From positions 1 through 64,000 of IMG/VR virus record IMGVR_UViG_3300021131_000003: 64,000 bases of DNA; one strand, written 5' to 3'. Both the position numbers and the translations under genes were made by a program. Numbering within the stretch: the first letter of the stretch is position 1; the number at the start of each line of letters is the position of its first letter. Below the pieces are notes generated by a model. It saw only the letters and a program-made list of their open reading frames with translations, searched no databases and was not told where the DNA came from. Below, piece after piece: positions 7,343 through 15,766 of this stretch. The stretch is from a virus.

Positions 7343-8005
7343 TTAGAGAAGCGAAGCAGCTACTGCTTCTAGTTCTTCCCAAGTTGGCTCCTTGATAGCG
7401 GAGCGGTCAAATGGAACCATGCTTGCAATGGTCTTTTCCATCTCATCGATATCAGTAATGCCCCAGTCCTCTTGAAGGTCACGAGCCTTAACTGGATTAA
7501 GGTGGTAGACAGTGCTTTGCATCTTACCTGTACGACTGATTGCCCAGTAGTTCTTGGTCAAAGGACCAGCAGGTGAGAAGTGTGCAGCATGTAGGGATTT
7601 GTACAAACGTGGACTTGCAATAAGCATCTGACGCTGTGGTCCACCAGCAGCGCTTAGGTTAGCGATTGTAAATGCCTTCTTGTCTTCAGGCTTGCTACCT
7701 AGCTTTGTGCATAGTGGGTCGTTAGCGCCAAGGGAAACAAATGAACGCTTACCGCTTGTGATTTGAGATAGGAAGTGCTGCTTATAAACAGCAAATGGTC
7801 CGTTAGGGTCAAGGAACTTGATGATTGAAAACTCACCATCAACGAACTTGAACTCTTTTGGAAAGTCTCCACTAACTGTGGATTGTGCTGCGTCCCAGCC
7901 TTCTAGTACTACTGTAGAAGTAGCCTGTGCTGGACGGTCTTCAATTGCTGAGGATGCGAACTCATCGTTCTCAACTGCATACTCATCGGTTCTGTTTACT
8001 GCCAT
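7343..8005 (-). CDS. Probable single-stranded DNA-binding protein
   Basis: A 220-residue protein encoded just ahead of the DNA polymerase with a good ribosome binding site (AAGGATG). It has a disordered acidic N-terminus (residues 1-30), a central beta-rich region with many aromatics and basic residues (about 40-165: F-K-F-V-D-G, Q-H-F-L-S-Q, K-R-S-F-V), and an acidic C-terminal tail (residues ~185-220). That plan and its place beside polA fit phage ssDNA-binding proteins, but there is no decisive motif; an alternative is a generic replication accessory protein. Confidence 0.5.
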   Translation of the reverse strand: MAVNRTDEYAVENDEFASSAIEDRPAQATSTVVLEGWDAAQSTVSGDFPKEFKFVDGEFSIIKFLDPNGPFAVYKQHFLSQITSGKRSFVSLGANDPLCTKLGSKPEDKKAFTIANLSAAGGPQRQMLIASPRLYKSLHAAHFSPAGPLTKNYWAISRTGKMQSTVYHLNPVKARDLQEDWGITDIDEMEKTIASMVPFDRSAIKEPTWEELEAVAASLL

Positions 8006-8025
8006 TTGTTTATCATCCTTTTATG

Positions 8026-8496
8026 TTAGTTTGCATTAGTTTCTTCTGCTCGGATGCTACTCCAAGCCTCGGCAATCTCATTGCTGAGCTGTCGGTGTAA
8101 AGACCATTCTATACGCTTTGTATGAAGAAGTCCAGCCGAGTCAAACAGTTTAATTACCGCTTCGACCATTGCACGGGAGTAAAGCCTACGCCCTTGATGG
8201 TCCTCCCCCTTTGAGTTCTTCTTAGCGGGAAGTCTATATGGTGAGGCTGGTAGGTAGCCTTCCTTTATCCATGTACGGATAGTAATAACTGGTCTACCAA
8301 GCGCACCTGCTAACGCGCCAATGGTAAACATCTCTACCTCTCTACCGTTAGGCAGAGTTTTCTTATAAGGTTTAATATCCCAAGCAGCATCTGGTTCTAC
8401 CTCTGGCGCTTTAATTACTTTTTCTTTGCGCTTGCGTTTGCTATTAGGGTAGTAAGCGTCGAGGTCTTCAAACAACTTATCAATATCATCGGTCAT
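8026..8496 (-). CDS. MerR-like helix-turn-helix DNA-binding protein
   Basis: A 156-residue protein with a basic N-terminal tail (K-R-K-R-K-E-K, residues ~20-26) and a winged MerR/excisionase-like helix-turn-helix at residues ~55-115: F-T-I-G-A-L-A-G-A-L-G-R, then T-I-R-T-W-I-K-E-G-Y-L-P, and a wing with R-R-L-Y-S. The C-terminus is helical. Such proteins act as transcription regulators or replication initiator accessories. It lies between the polymerase/SSB pair and a small coiled-coil gene, overlapping the latter by 4 bases. Confidence 0.75.
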   Translation of the reverse strand: MTDDIDKLFEDLDAYYPNSKRKRKEKVIKAPEVEPDAAWDIKPYKKTLPNGREVEMFTIGALAGALGRPVITIRTWIKEGYLPASPYRLPAKKNSKGEDHQGRRLYSRAMVEAVIKLFDSAGLLHTKRIEWSLHRQLSNEIAEAWSSIRAEETNAN

Positions 8497-8888
8497 TTGT
8501 TATCAACAATAAATGCGTAGCTAACCTTTGCTGGGAACATAGCGTCGATGTCCTCTTCAGTTAAATAGTTTTCATAAAAGGCTGACATGATGGCTGACTC
8601 ATCAATCATGGGGACCATCTTAATACACTGGTCCTTAATACCCTTCTTAGTAAGGATATCTTCCGCAACCTGCATGTCTAGGTTCTTAGATACACGGCGC
8701 TGGCGTGTCATAGATACTGTGCCAAAAGCATCGTTATCAACGGTCATTATTCTGTGACCGCGGTCGTCTGCTGGCTCTAAATCAACAGCCTCAATAAGGC
8801 GGTTCTTGATTTCATTTTGTCTGTCAGTTAATAGTTTTAACTGGTCTTTAAGCGCCAAGTATTGGCGTACGTCTTCTGCTACGTCCAT
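8493..8888 (-). CDS. Hypothetical protein, first gene after a strong promoter
   Basis: A 131-residue protein with an N-terminal helical segment that could form a coiled coil (residues ~5-35, L-A-L-K-D-Q-L-K-L-L), followed by a mixed domain. No recognised motif. It is the first gene behind a near-consensus promoter at 8915-8943 and has an AAGGGGAT ribosome binding site. Proteins of this type are common in actinophage replication regions, but no function is assigned. Confidence 0.65.
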   Translation of the reverse strand: MDVAEDVRQYLALKDQLKLLTDRQNEIKNRLIEAVDLEPADDRGHRIMTVDNDAFGTVSMTRQRRVSKNLDMQVAEDILTKKGIKDQCIKMVPMIDESAIMSAFYENYLTEEDIDAMFPAKVSYAFIVDNK

Positions 8889-8914
8889 TGGTTATCCCCT
8901 TTGTTAGGGTCACC

Positions 8915-8943
8915 AAATTAGTACGCAGGAGGTTAGTTGTCAA
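8915..8943 (-). promoter_or_regulatory. Predicted sigma-70-type promoter for the 8888-to-left operon
   Basis: On the minus strand TTGACA (8938-8943) is followed, after exactly 17 bases, by TAATTT (8915-8920). The -35 box is a perfect match, and the predicted start near 8908 gives a ~20-base leader ending in a good ribosome binding site before the ATG at 8888. The -35 overlaps the last codons of the RHH-protein gene upstream, so that protein could sense or regulate it; this is inference. Confidence 0.65.
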
Positions 8944-9085
8944 CCTCTTTTAGGTAATCTTCCAAAGCCTTGATGATAATGCTAGTGACAGTTACGCCCT
9001 CTTTTTTGGCCTTCTTCTGAACGGCAAGCCAGAGGTCATCAGGGACACGGATAGTCCTAGTCGGAGTCTTAGGTGCGTTAGGCAT
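8933..9085 (-). CDS. Small ribbon-helix-helix (CopG/Arc-like) DNA-binding protein
   Basis: A 50-residue gene found by reading the gap. It shows T-R-T-I-R-V-P-D-D-L-W (beta strand plus start of helix A), then a basic helix K-K-A-K-K-E-G, and the turn V-T-V-T-S-I-I-I-K-A-L-E-D-Y-L, which is the pattern of the ribbon-helix-helix family; members bind operators as dimers. It follows the SNF2 helicase gene with a 9-base gap and no strong ribosome binding site. Its 3' end carries the -35 of a promoter, which hints at local autoregulation. Confidence 0.85.
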   Translation of the reverse strand: MPNAPKTPTRTIRVPDDLWLAVQKKAKKEGVTVTSIIIKALEDYLKEVDN

Positions 9086-9094
9086 TAGATAATT

Positions 9095-10684
9095 CTAGAC
9101 TATAGAAGCTTGAAGGAATTGCTTTAAGCTGCCTATGCTCATAGCAACTCCGCCCTCCTCATCTATGCCCTCGCCATCAATGATGGCGCTTGCTACTGCG
9201 GACTTCTGCTGTAGTGCTTCCCACTGACGCTCTTCAATAGAGCCCTGTACAAGAATGTCTTGAATAACAATAGTCTTCCACGTAGAGCTGGCGCGTTTGA
9301 TACGACCATTACGCTGGACTGCTCCGCCTGAAGACCAAGGCAAGTCATAGTTAATGAGTAGGTTAGCGGCAGGTAGGTCTACGCCATAACCGCCCGCATC
9401 ACTTGAGATAAGCACTCTGATGGATGGGTCAGTATTGAACGCTACCTTGTTATCTTCTTTAGTCTTAGCGTCAAGCTTACCTGAATATAAACGGCACTGG
9501 TCTGGCCCTAGAGCTTCAGCAACCATATCAAGCATGTCAACGTAAGTAGCAAAGATGACCACCTTATTAGCCTCGTCTTGTTCGAGGAAATCTTTGACGT
9601 ACTGGACCAGATACTCCAGTTTAGGAGAACCGTTAATGCCATCGAGATGACCACCATCGACAAGATTTGCAGCATAGGCTGACCCTTCTCCGTTTAATTG
9701 TGTGAACTTAGAAGCACTGGTTTTTAATAGCTCTGGGTGTGAGCAGAGCATCTTTAAGCAACCAATCTTAGACATAATCTTTCCGCGTATCTCGTCCTCA
9801 GGACCGCCGCGTTGGTTCTCATAACCGTAATGAGCTATCACATTGAAGTTAGCTCCAAACAAAGCCTGCGCCTCATCAAGGTCAAACAACAGGTCTTCTA
9901 CAATGCGTGTGTATAACTTAGAGCTCTTTCGGTCAAAGGTAATAAAGACTGGCTCTTTATGAATAGCCTCTGGTAGGAACGGGGCAACATCTGGGTCCTT
10001 CTGCGCCTTGCGGACAGAAGCCTCTTTCATCTTCTCATGCAGAGTAGAAAGGTTGCGGTAATGCTGAACACCGCCCCAGCTGTTGCGGACAATAAATGCT
10101 GAGTCAAAGATATCAAACCTGCCTAATACCTTGGCATCTACAAACTGCATGATGCTGTAGAGCTCTTCTGGCTTACCGTTCTCAATCGGAGTACCAGTTA
10201 AAGCAAAACGGTAGGGTGAGTTAATTAATCTCTTTACTGCTTTTGAACGTTTTGATTTGAATGATTTAATAGCTGTGGCTTCATCAAGTACTACAAATCC
10301 TCGTGGTAATTCCTTAACATGGTCCCAATCGTTAACGACCTGTTCATAGTTGAGAATGATGTAGTCAACTCCAGAGGTTCTCCAGTTAAGAGCATCTCTG
10401 TACTGTTCTTCTCTCTTAGCTTTGGTTCCATCAATGACCAGAGCACGTGAAGTACCATCTGTAAATTTCTCAATCTGATTAGCCCACTGATATTTAAGTG
10501 AGGATAAACAAATTATAAGGCCAGGCTCAGTAACCTTGTGCTCATCCATAAGTCTTTCTATAGCGGCTATGGTAATAACAGTCTTGCCCAGCCCAAGGTC
10601 ATAAGCAACCAGCATGCGATTGCGTTCGCACATTCGGTCAACAGCCTCTGGCTGGTAAGGGAGTAGGGTGCCTTTAAAAGTCAC
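9095..10684 (-). CDS. SNF2-family DNA helicase/translocase
   Basis: A 529-residue superfamily 2 ATPase of the SNF2/RapA type. Motif I D-L-G-L-G-K-T at 29-35, motif II D-E-A-T at 134-137, motif III L-T-G-T-P-I-E-N near 162-169, and C-terminal helicase motifs (V-V-I-F-A-T-Y, then S-S-D-A-G-G-Y-G-V-D-L and Q-R-N-G-R-I-K-R). Such phage enzymes translocate on duplex DNA and remodel forks or displace proteins. It overlaps the dNMP kinase gene by 4 bases and is part of the replication operon. Confidence 0.92.
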   Translation of the reverse strand: MTFKGTLLPYQPEAVDRMCERNRMLVAYDLGLGKTVITIAAIERLMDEHKVTEPGLIICLSSLKYQWANQIEKFTDGTSRALVIDGTKAKREEQYRDALNWRTSGVDYIILNYEQVVNDWDHVKELPRGFVVLDEATAIKSFKSKRSKAVKRLINSPYRFALTGTPIENGKPEELYSIMQFVDAKVLGRFDIFDSAFIVRNSWGGVQHYRNLSTLHEKMKEASVRKAQKDPDVAPFLPEAIHKEPVFITFDRKSSKLYTRIVEDLLFDLDEAQALFGANFNVIAHYGYENQRGGPEDEIRGKIMSKIGCLKMLCSHPELLKTSASKFTQLNGEGSAYAANLVDGGHLDGINGSPKLEYLVQYVKDFLEQDEANKVVIFATYVDMLDMVAEALGPDQCRLYSGKLDAKTKEDNKVAFNTDPSIRVLISSDAGGYGVDLPAANLLINYDLPWSSGGAVQRNGRIKRASSTWKTIVIQDILVQGSIEERQWEALQQKSAVASAIIDGEGIDEEGGVAMSIGSLKQFLQASIV

Positions 10685-11241
10685 AGTAAAGAGTTCATCC
10701 TTGTCTTAACCAATAGCTCTAAGTTTTCTATTGAACCGTTGTTTAAAAATATCTGGTCAGCCTCATAAGATGCCATCTCGCTTTCAGAGATATGGTTATT
10801 GATAGCCTCAACGCCTGGGCGGGTAATGCGCCATAGCTGGAACTCCACACCGTCTACCCATTCACCCATTTGTTTGAGGGCTTCAACTTCATTTGTAAAT
10901 CTGACATCTGTAATAACATAGTTATTTTCTGGGTCTAGCTGACGCATGGCTTGGTCAATCCAGAATTGCTCGCCAAAGATATTGCGGGCAGCAACACCTA
11001 TGTTCTGAAGAAGTCTGCGAACCTCTGGATTCTTCTTTGCCTCGTCCCAACCCACCTTCTCTACTAGGTCTCTTACATACCTAGGCTCATTTGATACGTA
11101 GGTATAGATGGGATTGGCGTCAAATACAAAGTCTCGAATACGGTCAGCAAAAGCAACCCGAATATACCCATACTGATTGATAAGTATGTTTGCGACTGTG
11201 TCTTTGCCAGACTGCGCGTAGCCAGTTAGACCAATAATCAT
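10681..11241 (-). CDS. Deoxynucleoside monophosphate kinase
   Basis: A 186-residue P-loop kinase. The N-terminus M-I-I-G-L-T-G-Y-A-Q-S-G-K-D-T holds Walker A (residues 7-15), followed by F-A-D-R-I-R near 31 and V-I-T-D-V-R-F near 110. This is the layout of T4 gp1-like dNMP kinases, which phosphorylate dNMPs to dNDPs to feed phage DNA synthesis. Its position between the primase-side genes and the SNF2 helicase fits nucleotide supply in the replication operon. Confidence 0.85.
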   Translation of the reverse strand: MIIGLTGYAQSGKDTVANILINQYGYIRVAFADRIRDFVFDANPIYTYVSNEPRYVRDLVEKVGWDEAKKNPEVRRLLQNIGVAARNIFGEQFWIDQAMRQLDPENNYVITDVRFTNEVEALKQMGEWVDGVEFQLWRITRPGVEAINNHISESEMASYEADQIFLNNGSIENLELLVKTRMNSLL

Positions 11242-11432
11242 TGACAGCTCCCACAGTAGTTAGCAGTACGAACATTGTTATAAGTAGTGCGATACATGCA
11301 ACCACAATGATGACAAAGAACATCTACGCCAGGGTCTTCTTTTTTAATCTTACGCGCTGTTGGCGAGCCCTGTGTCAGCCACAGCCACATAATAAGCATA
11401 CCTGTACCAAAACCTAGATAACCAAGAATCAT
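11238..11432 (-). CDS. Small membrane-anchored zinc-ribbon protein
   Basis: A 64-residue protein with one N-terminal hydrophobic helix (about residues 2-20, rich in Leu, Met, Trp and Gly), a short basic linker (R-K-I-K-K), and a C-terminal zinc site: Cys40-x2-Cys43 and Cys60-x2-Cys63 (plus Cys45). It is coupled by 4-base overlaps to the dNMP kinase and primase genes. A membrane-tethered zinc ribbon in a replication operon is unusual; anchoring of replication proteins to the membrane is possible but unproved. Confidence 0.65.
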   Translation of the reverse strand: MILGYLGFGTGMLIMWLWLTQGSPTARKIKKEDPGVDVLCHHCGCMYRTTYNNVRTANYCGSCQ

Positions 11433-12349
11433 TTAACACCTCTTAACATATGAGTAGCCGCTATCAAGCCTGCCATTATCTCTGACTTGCTCATAGCACC
11501 CACATCCTTTACATCTACATCCCCGTAGTTGAAGAACCAGCACTCTATACCAGCTTCTTGACATCTGTAAAGTAAGTCTTTAGACGCAGCTTTTCCCGCA
11601 TCATCGTTGTCCATGGCAAAGATAATCCTATCGGCACCTTTGATTAAGTTGAACTGTTCTTTGGAAACGGTGGCGCCATAAGTTGCCACCCCACCCATAA
11701 CTCCGACTGAAGCTAAACGAATTACATCTAACGGGGATTCAACTACAACCATCTCTCCGCCCGTGTATTGAACGTAACCAAATAGGGAGATGCCTTTTTT
11801 CATACCAGCTGGTACGTTCTTAAAGTAACGCTCGGCATGACCTTTCTCTTGCCAACCCAATAGCTTGTTAGTAAGCGGTTCACGGATAGGAATAATCCAG
11901 CGCTCAAAGGTGGGGCTCCATTTAACGCCATATCTATCGCACTCAACTAGAGCTAGCCCTCGGTCTTGGGCAACTAACACAGGAACCTCTGTGTAGGCAC
12001 CAAGCATCGACTCTTCCACTTTTGTTACCTCTTCAATAGGTGGGCGCTTGCTCTTAAATAACTTTTGAAATCTAGAAGTCAAACTAGCGGTAGAGCCTAG
12101 CCAATCCTTTGCCGCGTTAATCTCTATGTTCTCTACATAGCTAATCAATGAGTAAAGGTTGCCTTTCCATCCGCATGAAAAACAAATGAAAGCGCCAGAG
12201 TCAGCATTAATCCACCATGAAGGGTTATGGTCTACATGCCCTGTGCGCTCTTCATGAGCAGCGCAGTAGCCATTAATCTCATCGCCTCGACTGTTAAGAG
12301 TTTCTATTCCAAGACGAGAGAGCGTATCGGTCATCTCTTCTAAGGTCAT
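11429..12349 (-). CDS. dnaG: DnaG-like DNA primase (zinc finger plus TOPRIM)
   Basis: A 306-residue primase. N-terminal zinc-binding domain with Cys29, His32, Cys56 and Cys59 (C-F-S-C-G-W-K-G). TOPRIM domain in the second half: E-S-P-L-D-V-I-R near 205, then the acidic D-N-D-D-A-G-K near 248. It is shorter than bacterial DnaG and lacks a C-terminal helicase-binding domain, as in many phage primases. It makes RNA primers for lagging-strand synthesis; the adjacent DnaB helicase gene overlaps by 4 bases. Confidence 0.92.
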   Translation of the reverse strand: MTLEEMTDTLSRLGIETLNSRGDEINGYCAAHEERTGHVDHNPSWWINADSGAFICFSCGWKGNLYSLISYVENIEINAAKDWLGSTASLTSRFQKLFKSKRPPIEEVTKVEESMLGAYTEVPVLVAQDRGLALVECDRYGVKWSPTFERWIIPIREPLTNKLLGWQEKGHAERYFKNVPAGMKKGISLFGYVQYTGGEMVVVESPLDVIRLASVGVMGGVATYGATVSKEQFNLIKGADRIIFAMDNDDAGKAASKDLLYRCQEAGIECWFFNYGDVDVKDVGAMSKSEIMAGLIAATHMLRGVK

Positions 12350-13572
12350 AGGTCATCTTCTGCCATCTCGCGGAAGTAACCAGTGTTCCAATCCCACATA
12401 AGTGAGACCTCACTGAGACCGCCATTACGGCTGGCTACAACACGTAGTAAACGAGTGTCGTCTACGTTCTCATCTTCGCGCTGTAGACCAAAGATAACGT
12501 CAGCATCTTGGTGGAAGGATGAGGAGTATCCGATTGAGTCGGCAGTAACCTGACCCTTCTTCATCTTCCATGTAAGTGCCTGTGTAGAGATAACAATGGG
12601 TTTGTTAATCTTTTGCGCTAACCGCTTAAGGCTACGGGTGATGTTAGTAATTGCTTGAGGTGTGTTGGATTCATTGGTCTGCTCATCAATCATCAGATAA
12701 GTACCGTCAATGAACACAATGTCTGGGTTCTTGCTTTGCACCTTGCTGGCAACCGCGCTTACGGTTTGACCGCCAGATGAATCTACAAAGTAGAACTTAG
12801 TTTTGTCTGCAGCGATAGTGTCAGAGACTTTATACAACCGTGACTTCTCATCTTGAACCAAGGTACCTGTCATATATCTACGGTGTGAGATGCGAGCGCG
12901 CATAGCGTAGTAACGGCTCTTCTGCTCAGCGTTGCTCATCTCAAAAGACATGAACATAGGCACCTTGCCAGATAAGTGAGAGTTCAAAGCAATCTGCAGA
13001 GCAAGGGTTGATTTACCAGTCTTTGGCGGAGCCACAATAACAATCAGCTGCCCTGGCTGTAAGCCAGAGGTTGCCTCATCCATAGTAGGAAAGCCTGTAG
13101 GCAATCCAAGTAATCCTGGGTTAGCTTCACGGAACTCGTACTCTTCTTGAATACGCTTTGCAGCCTCTGTGATTTCAAGGTCGTTAGATTTAGTTAGACC
13201 TTCTTCTTCTAGCCTAACAATGCCGCGCTCCATAGCAATAAGCGCGCTCTCATGGTCTTGAGTCTTTTCAATAGAGGTGAGGGCTTCACCAATAGTTTTA
13301 ATAATAGAAGCTTTACGACGGCCCTCGACCAACCTATCTATAAAGTAATTTATATTGTCGCTAACATCTAGCAGTTGATAGGTGGGGAAGTTCTCAACGA
13401 TGATATCTAGACTTGGGCACTCCTGATACTCAGCGTAGTGAGTTGTTAAGAACTTAAATATCTTCTTATCAGTTGGGTCAGAGAACCACGAATCATTTAT
13501 GTTCTTCTCTAGAACTACAGCTAAGTCTGTAGTCTCTATGACTTTGCTGATGAGCTTTGCTTCGTTGTTCAT
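12346..13572 (-). CDS. dnaB: DnaB-like replicative helicase
   Basis: A 408-residue RecA-fold hexameric helicase. A helical N-terminal domain (1-125) precedes the ATPase domain with Walker A A-P-P-K-T-G-K-S-T at 181-189, an E-M-S segment near 210 and Walker B D-I-V-F-I-D near 285. Late in the protein R-V-V-A-S-R-N-G provides the arginine-finger region. It unwinds the fork, together with the primase next to it and the DnaC-like loader at 14284. It overlaps both neighbours by 4 bases. Confidence 0.93.
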   Translation of the reverse strand: MNNEAKLISKVIETTDLAVVLEKNINDSWFSDPTDKKIFKFLTTHYAEYQECPSLDIIVENFPTYQLLDVSDNINYFIDRLVEGRRKASIIKTIGEALTSIEKTQDHESALIAMERGIVRLEEEGLTKSNDLEITEAAKRIQEEYEFREANPGLLGLPTGFPTMDEATSGLQPGQLIVIVAPPKTGKSTLALQIALNSHLSGKVPMFMSFEMSNAEQKSRYYAMRARISHRRYMTGTLVQDEKSRLYKVSDTIAADKTKFYFVDSSGGQTVSAVASKVQSKNPDIVFIDGTYLMIDEQTNESNTPQAITNITRSLKRLAQKINKPIVISTQALTWKMKKGQVTADSIGYSSSFHQDADVIFGLQREDENVDDTRLLRVVASRNGGLSEVSLMWDWNTGYFREMAEDDL

Positions 13573-13976
13573 AAGCTACCTATATCCAATCCCCAGTGTC
13601 CGTATCGTAACAGTCTGTCAGGAGTATCTAACACACCGATTACTTCGGGTCTATATGGTAGCTGTGCGACCAAGTGGTCGACGGAATCATACGACGTAAA
13701 GTATCTAAACGGATTAGTACCCATGTTGTCAAGCGTATCTACTAGAGCTGCAAGTTCTTTATCGTCCATAGAAAAAGAAGCAAGCTCTAAGGTTATGCCT
13801 TGTTTAGTTGTGTACATATACAAGAAGCTTAAAGTCTCACGCCGCATCTTTGTATCGATTGCAGGCAGAGAAATAAACTTAAATCTTTTTTTAACGGTGA
13901 GTTCTACCAATAAGAATACGTCTGTTGTTACGATGATTCTTTTGGGGAGCTCATTGCTGATGTCCCCGTTCTTCAT
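13569..13976 (-). CDS. Hypothetical protein between helicase and SWIM protein genes
   Basis: A 135-residue alpha/beta protein with no clear domain. A predicted strand-rich N-terminus (R-I-I-V-T-T-D-V, K-F-I-S-L-P-A-I-D) leads to a conserved-looking C-terminus with P-Y-R-P-E-V-I-G-V-L-D and L-L-R-Y-G-H-W-G. The alternation of strands and acidic residues (Asp19, Asp41) could reflect a nucleotide-handling fold, but this is not enough to name it. It overlaps the DnaB gene by 4 bases. Confidence 0.6.
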   Translation of the reverse strand: MKNGDISNELPKRIIVTTDVFLLVELTVKKRFKFISLPAIDTKMRRETLSFLYMYTTKQGITLELASFSMDDKELAALVDTLDNMGTNPFRYFTSYDSVDHLVAQLPYRPEVIGVLDTPDRLLRYGHWGLDIGSL

Positions 13977-14287
13977 TAGTAAACTTCTATTCGACCAAAG
14001 CGTATGACAAAGTCACGAAACTTGTCATTTGATTCTTTAGCTCGCGTTGCATCCTCTTTAGTTGCACGGCTAGATATCTCTAATGGATAGGTGCCATTGT
14101 TGCTATCGATACGCGCCTGTACAAATCTAGTGTGCTTGCAAGTCTTCCGCCCTTTGTAGCCAGGGCATGTGCAGTAAATACCACCAGCGTCGTCTGCAGA
14201 AACCTCAAAGATTCCTGGGCCAGGTGTTTGAGAAGGACTTAAGAACACTTGCACTAGACGAGTGTCGCTCACGGCGTAGCCTTTCAT
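13976..14287 (-). CDS. SWIM-type zinc-finger protein
   Basis: A 103-residue protein with the SWIM zinc-finger signature C-x-C-x8-C-x-H: Cys39, Cys41, Cys50 and His52 (C-T-C-P-G-Y, T-C-K-H). SWIM domains bind DNA or protein and are often found with SNF2-type ATPases; here the SNF2 helicase is encoded in the same operon. The rest is a short beta-rich N-terminus and a charged helical C-terminus. It touches the DnaC-like gene with a 4-base overlap. Confidence 0.85.
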   Translation of the reverse strand: MKGYAVSDTRLVQVFLSPSQTPGPGIFEVSADDAGGIYCTCPGYKGRKTCKHTRFVQARIDSNNGTYPLEISSRATKEDATRAKESNDKFRDFVIRFGRIEVY

Positions 14288-14976
14288 TTGCGTAGGTCTC
14301 CAGACGTAGAAGTTATACCGAAGTAGACAAACGCTTCATGAGCAAAGCTCTCTGTAGCGTCCCCGTAAAGGCCTGCCCAGTCTTCCAACTCTACGTTGGT
14401 AGTAACTATGGTAGGCAATCCGTTGTTGAAGCGGGTCCTTAACACATGATGAAGCATATTCTTTTGCCACCCGCTGAGAGAAGAATGTTCTTTGCCTACA
14501 TCATCAATAACTAGCACTCGTATGTTATACGCGTCGTTCTTGCACTCGCCCAGCATGCCTGAGTAGATAACCTCTTGGTCATCTGTTGGGTCATCCATCA
14601 AAGCGCCCTTTAGATTGAGGACGTCATTAAAAGTTATGAAGTAGCAAGGCCTGATTAATGGGCTGCCATCTGCTACGTCAAAAGCTGATAGAGGAAATGT
14701 CGACATTATCTCTTGAATTGTCGACAAAGCTAAAGTTGTCTTGCCGTGACCTGGGGTGCCATAGAACATCAAGCCCTTGCCACAGCCTTTAGAGCCAACC
14801 GCTCTAATAACTTTGCCAGACTCAACTGCGCCGAGCCACTTCTTAATTCTGTTTATATCGTCGGCTTCAATATCTGTGCAGTCATCTAGTGTCCAACCAG
14901 TACGAGCCTTTGGAACGTTAGCCATCTGCACCCAAGTACGGCGCCTCACCTTTAGCTCTTCAAGTTTAAACATCAT
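14284..14976 (-). CDS. DnaC/IstB-like ATPase, probable helicase loader
   Basis: A 230-residue AAA+ ATPase. Walker A is G-T-P-G-H-G-K-T at 73-80, Walker B is V-L-V-I-D-D-V-G near 152-159, and the sensor-1-like segment is P-T-I-V-T-T-N-V near 192. This is typical of DnaC-type loaders that deliver the replicative helicase to DNA, and the DnaB gene lies two genes away. It overlaps the wHTH protein gene upstream by 11 bases. Confidence 0.88.
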   Translation of the reverse strand: MMFKLEELKVRRRTWVQMANVPKARTGWTLDDCTDIEADDINRIKKWLGAVESGKVIRAVGSKGCGKGLMFYGTPGHGKTTLALSTIQEIMSTFPLSAFDVADGSPLIRPCYFITFNDVLNLKGALMDDPTDDQEVIYSGMLGECKNDAYNIRVLVIDDVGKEHSSLSGWQKNMLHHVLRTRFNNGLPTIVTTNVELEDWAGLYGDATESFAHEAFVYFGITSTSGDLRK

Positions 14977-15766
14977 CCATCCAATCTGCAGTGTGCGCGT
15001 ACTTCTCGTTAGTGGCCTTAACGTCCTCTGGAGTAACCATAACGCGCTTGGCCTCTTCTAGTAGCGTGTGGAACTGTACTATGAAGAACTTCCAAACTTT
15101 TTCTGGGTCGTTGAGCTTAGTGTCGTGTTTAATCTTTGAGAAGTAAAGCTCCATCATGATGACTTCAACCTCACCATCAGTGCCATACTCCTTGCGCTTG
15201 TTGTCTAGCGCATAACGAAACCGACTGCGGGTAACTTGCCACGGAGCTATGTGGAAAATGTTGTGCATCTGCTCAGCAAACTCAAACGCCGAATCGGTAG
15301 AGGACCAGAGCTTAGAGTTCTTGCGCTCGCGCTTGACCATACGGTCTTGCCGTCTAGCCTCATGAGCCTCTAACTGCTCTTCCTGCTTACGGGCCTCAAA
15401 CTTCCGCTTGGCTTCGAGGCGCTCTTCTTCGTTTTCGTAATACTCCAAGGCTTCCTCCCGCGAACTCCGTTCGCTATTCGGTTTGCTTATAAATGAATTA
15501 GCTATTATGTTTAATTTGCTATTCAGCATATTCTGTTGTAACAGGAGTTCCTTTTCGGGACTCCCATTAAGGTAGGACTGGGTCACGTACCTGCCGTTTA
15601 CCAGCTGCCTAGACGTGGTTATATATCCTAGGTCCCTCAGCTCTTTGAGTACGGTTAAGAAGGCTTTCCTCCCCTCAGGGAAGGTGGCGGCTAGACTGTC
15701 CGCACTGATTGGAGCCCCCGTAGACCGTAGGTAGACGTAGACTCCTAAGGCACGGGCTGTAATCAC
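14966..15766 (-). CDS. Winged-helix protein, probable replication initiator
   Basis: A 266-residue protein. Residues ~1-65 form a probable winged helix (I-S-A-D-S-L-A, F-L-T-V-L-K-E-L-R-D-L-G-Y-I, then the R-Q-L-V-N-G wing), followed by a long Glu/Arg-rich coiled coil (residues ~95-150), and a helical C-terminal domain. Phage replication initiators that work with a DnaC-type loader often have this layout, and the loader gene follows directly. Specific origin binding is inferred, not shown. Confidence 0.65.
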   Translation of the reverse strand: MITARALGVYVYLRSTGAPISADSLAATFPEGRKAFLTVLKELRDLGYITTSRQLVNGRYVTQSYLNGSPEKELLLQQNMLNSKLNIIANSFISKPNSERSSREEALEYYENEEERLEAKRKFEARKQEEQLEAHEARRQDRMVKRERKNSKLWSSTDSAFEFAEQMHNIFHIAPWQVTRSRFRYALDNKRKEYGTDGEVEVIMMELYFSKIKHDTKLNDPEKVWKFFIVQFHTLLEEAKRVMVTPEDVKATNEKYAHTADWMDDV

